From an uncultured Nitrososphaerales archaeon (GTDB taxonomy: Archaea; Thermoproteota; Nitrososphaeria; Nitrososphaerales; JAAOZN01), in NCBI GenBank assembly GCA_938029515.1, contig CALJAQ010000036.1, positions 1-7,085 of the forward strand: a DNA stretch of 7,085 nucleotides, given 5' to 3'. The notes beneath the pieces were generated by a model that did not search any database, was not told the origin of the DNA, and was given only the letters and a program-made list of their open reading frames with translations. Positions 5,696 to 7,085 of the stretch are shown in pieces (the first letter of the stretch is position 1; each line of letters opens with the position of its first letter). The position numbers and the translations under genes are program-made.

Positions 5696-6897
5696 CGCAC
5701 TCTACCCTTCAACGCTATATCTATACAATTCTCAAGCGTGGTAAACACCGTCTCAACATTTGAAGCTGAGGGTGCGTAGAAAGCTGCTTTCGCCGAGTTT
5801 AAAGCAACGTTCTTGAAGCCCATTCGCTCAAGCGGCGCTACGATCATGCAGCAGTCGGTATACACCTTACCACCAGCCTCCTCTATCTCCTGCGTGATGC
5901 CTAACCGTTCAGCAAGAGCCTTGGTTGTTAAAGATGTGAAGAACCAAAGCTTAGTTGAGGATGCAACCCTCTTACCCCTAAGAAGAGCTGCAGCGGTTCT
6001 CAGCTCGCTGAGTGATGTATGAGGACAACCGATGGCGACTAGATCTATTTCATTAGAGCGTAAAGTAGACAATTCTTCATAAACCCCGTAGATGGCCTCA
6101 TCATCTACCTGAAGACGCTCTAACCCGCTAGCGGAGACGCTTTGAGCCTCTTGTGTAAAACCCTCTGCGTGGAATAGCGCTATACTACCAGAGGCGGCGG
6201 CTGCGGCTGAAATAGCCTTCGCTTCATCTGCTCCTAAGGAGGTTAGACCCCTCAAATAGGGTACACCTTGCTGTAAAACCTTACCCAAATAGTATCCTAA
6301 TGCGCTGTAGTCACTTAACCCACTCAACTTGGCCCTAACTTCAACCACCACAGTAGGCGCCCTATTTTCATCAAGGTGAAGACCGTAGTTTGCTGTAAAA
6401 CCTGTTAACGCTGAAGCAAGCGCTGAAGGGCCACCCTCTCTGTTTGTCCGCGCACCCAGATACGAGTTTACAAAGCAGACCGCCGAAGATTCGGACCAAG
6501 CGACGTGCTCCCCAAACCTAGGGGCCATACCAGATAAATAGGGTGCGCAGCTACAGAGAGGTATTACTCCTAGTCTCTCATATGCTCTAATTATACGCAT
6601 CTGCTTTTCAGCGAACTCCTCAGGAACACCCATCTCAGACCAAAAGATTAAGTCCATTCCAGCGGGGTTCAAGGTGCTCGGCACAGCGACTTTAGTTGGC
6701 GCAAGAGACTCTATCCACTGAAGCCCAGCTTCACCGAGCGTCTTATAGCTCACACCAGATATTTGAGCAGACACTATAGGTATGAGCCGGTCTGCGCCAT
6801 ATACTTCACCTAACCCCACTAAAATCTCGAGACACTTCTTCTTAACCCACCCCTCCTCGCCTTTAAGTATAGCCTCCTGCTCATTTGTCAAATACAT
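5692..6897 (-). CDS. Aconitase X catalytic domain / phosphomevalonate dehydratase large subunit (DUF521)
   Basis: This is the catalytic Fe-S subunit of the archaeal phosphomevalonate dehydratase, acting with the small subunit encoded right after it. With ATG 6897 the protein is 401 aa and opens MYLTNEQEAILKGEEG, the normal family N-terminus. An AGGTG lies 9 bp upstream (6911-6907). GTG 6909, which abuts the previous stop, would add four residues. Family hallmarks: the C115-S-C117-APYL segment; SSAVCFVNSYLGARTNREGG (137-156), where C141 lies and the substrate-contacting NS and RTNREGG sit; GCPH with C291; and TDCC with C349/C350 followed by MIVAP. One cysteine from each of the CSC, GCPH and TDCC motifs is the expected set of cluster ligands, which is inference from the family. 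The gene follows a UbiD-type decarboxylase by 12 bp and overlaps the small subunit by 4 bp, so the three form one operon. This context favours the mevalonate role over hydroxyproline metabolism. Confidence 0.9.
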   Translation of the reverse strand: MYLTNEQEAILKGEEGWVKKKCLEILVGLGEVYGADRLIPIVSAQISGVSYKTLGEAGLQWIESLAPTKVAVPSTLNPAGMDLIFWSEMGVPEEFAEKQMRIIRAYERLGVIPLCSCAPYLSGMAPRFGEHVAWSESSAVCFVNSYLGARTNREGGPSALASALTGFTANYGLHLDENRAPTVVVEVRAKLSGLSDYSALGYYLGKVLQQGVPYLRGLTSLGADEAKAISAAAAASGSIALFHAEGFTQEAQSVSASGLERLQVDDEAIYGVYEELSTLRSNEIDLVAIGCPHTSLSELRTAAALLRGKRVASSTKLWFFTSLTTKALAERLGITQEIEEAGGKVYTDCCMIVAPLERMGFKNVALNSAKAAFYAPSASNVETVFTTLENCIDIALKGRVR

Positions 6898-6906
6898 GCT
6901 CACATA

Positions 6907-6911
6907 CACCT
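6907..6911 (-). promoter_or_regulatory. Shine-Dalgarno site that decides the large-subunit start
   Basis: AGGTG on the minus strand, overlapping the UbiD stop codon, sits 9 bp before ATG 6897. It supports that start over the GTG at 6909, which lies inside the site itself. Confidence 0.5.
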
Positions 6912-7085
6912 ACTCTTGAACCTTCGTGAAGCGCTCTCTATCAGCATCTAAAGGTAGTGTAGCGTCTATCAGCCACTTAGACGTTACTCCACTCTTATAA
7001 CTCGATGGGTCAAGAGAAGAGCCTCGAACACCACTTATGATAACTAGACCTTTATCAGGCTGAAACCTCGTAGCCAGCGCCCACT
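6910..7085 (-). CDS. C-terminus of a UbiD-family decarboxylase, probable anhydromevalonate phosphate decarboxylase (partial)
   Basis: The last 57 codons of a gene that enters from the right edge. The frame opens at 7083 with [18 protein letters not shown], contains GSSLDPSSY, then the near-invariant UbiD tail element SKWLIDAT (usually SK-x-G-I-D-A-T), and ends ERFTKVQE at TAG 6912-6910. UbiD enzymes use prenylated FMN to decarboxylate unsaturated acids. Beside aconitase X, the expected reaction is trans-anhydromevalonate 5-phosphate to isopentenyl phosphate, the next step after phosphomevalonate dehydratase. The family call rests on this short tail alone, but the gene order supports it strongly. 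The catalytic residues and prenyl-FMN site lie outside the window, so the substrate is inferred from context. It lies 12 bp before the dehydratase large subunit and is surely co-transcribed with it. Confidence 0.78.
   Translation of the reverse strand, partial: WALATRFQPDKGLVIISGVRGSSLDPSSYKSGVTSKWLIDATLPLDADRERFTKVQE

Noticed and set aside
5813..6022. 69-codon plus-strand frame inside the dehydratase large subunit
   Set aside because: Antisense to the conserved TDCC/MIVAP region; no family resemblance.
1..7085. Mobile element, CRISPR array, toxin-antitoxin, defence system, tRNA or rRNA
   Set aside because: I saw no transposase motifs, spaced direct repeats, paired small genes or RNA-gene signatures. 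The pseudogenes have no visible insertion ends; their damage looks like point changes and small indels.

Overview
The window looks archaeal. It carries a radical SAM enzyme of the tetraether lipid synthase (Tes) type. It also carries a three-gene operon that fits the archaeal mevalonate branch: a UbiD-type decarboxylase plus both subunits of aconitase X, i.e. phosphomevalonate dehydratase. Several genes appear to start at TTG, genes are tightly packed, and TATA-like boxes lie about 20-30 bp before starts. A non-halophilic, GDGT-making archaeon is likely. The TACK/Bathyarchaeia/Nitrososphaeria side is only a guess from the mix of genes.

Left part (1-2756), a decaying accessory locus. Positions 1-849 (+) hold a broken ATPase gene of an oligopeptide-type ABC transporter (OppF/DppF class). 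It has several nonsense codons and frameshifts, and only its last 144 codons remain open. Facing it is an intact FAD-dependent amine/amino-acid oxidoreductase (846-1979, -). Upstream of that, 2016-2684 (-) appears empty but is a nearly full-length, frameshifted cyclase-family (kynurenine-formamidase-like) hydrolase. The three genes may once have imported and broken down a nitrogenous substrate; only the oxidoreductase survives, with its own TATA-like element.

Middle (2757-5306, +). A short divergent promoter region with two perfect inverted repeats leads into a cysteine synthase with an unusual cysteine-rich C-terminal tail. After 45 bp comes the Tes-like radical SAM protein.

Right part (5303-7085, -). 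Transcription runs from the window edge inward: the C-terminus of a UbiD-family decarboxylase, then the large and small subunits of aconitase X/phosphomevalonate dehydratase, with starts and stops touching or overlapping. Together they would turn mevalonate 5-phosphate into trans-anhydromevalonate 5-phosphate and then isopentenyl phosphate. This is the precursor supply for the isoprenoid lipids that Tes would couple, so the convergent Tes/PMDh pair forms a plausible membrane-lipid neighbourhood. Both tail-to-tail gene pairs overlap by exactly 4 bp and share palindromic stop codons (TTAA and CTAG).

No rRNA, tRNA, CRISPR array, transposase or clear terminator was seen.
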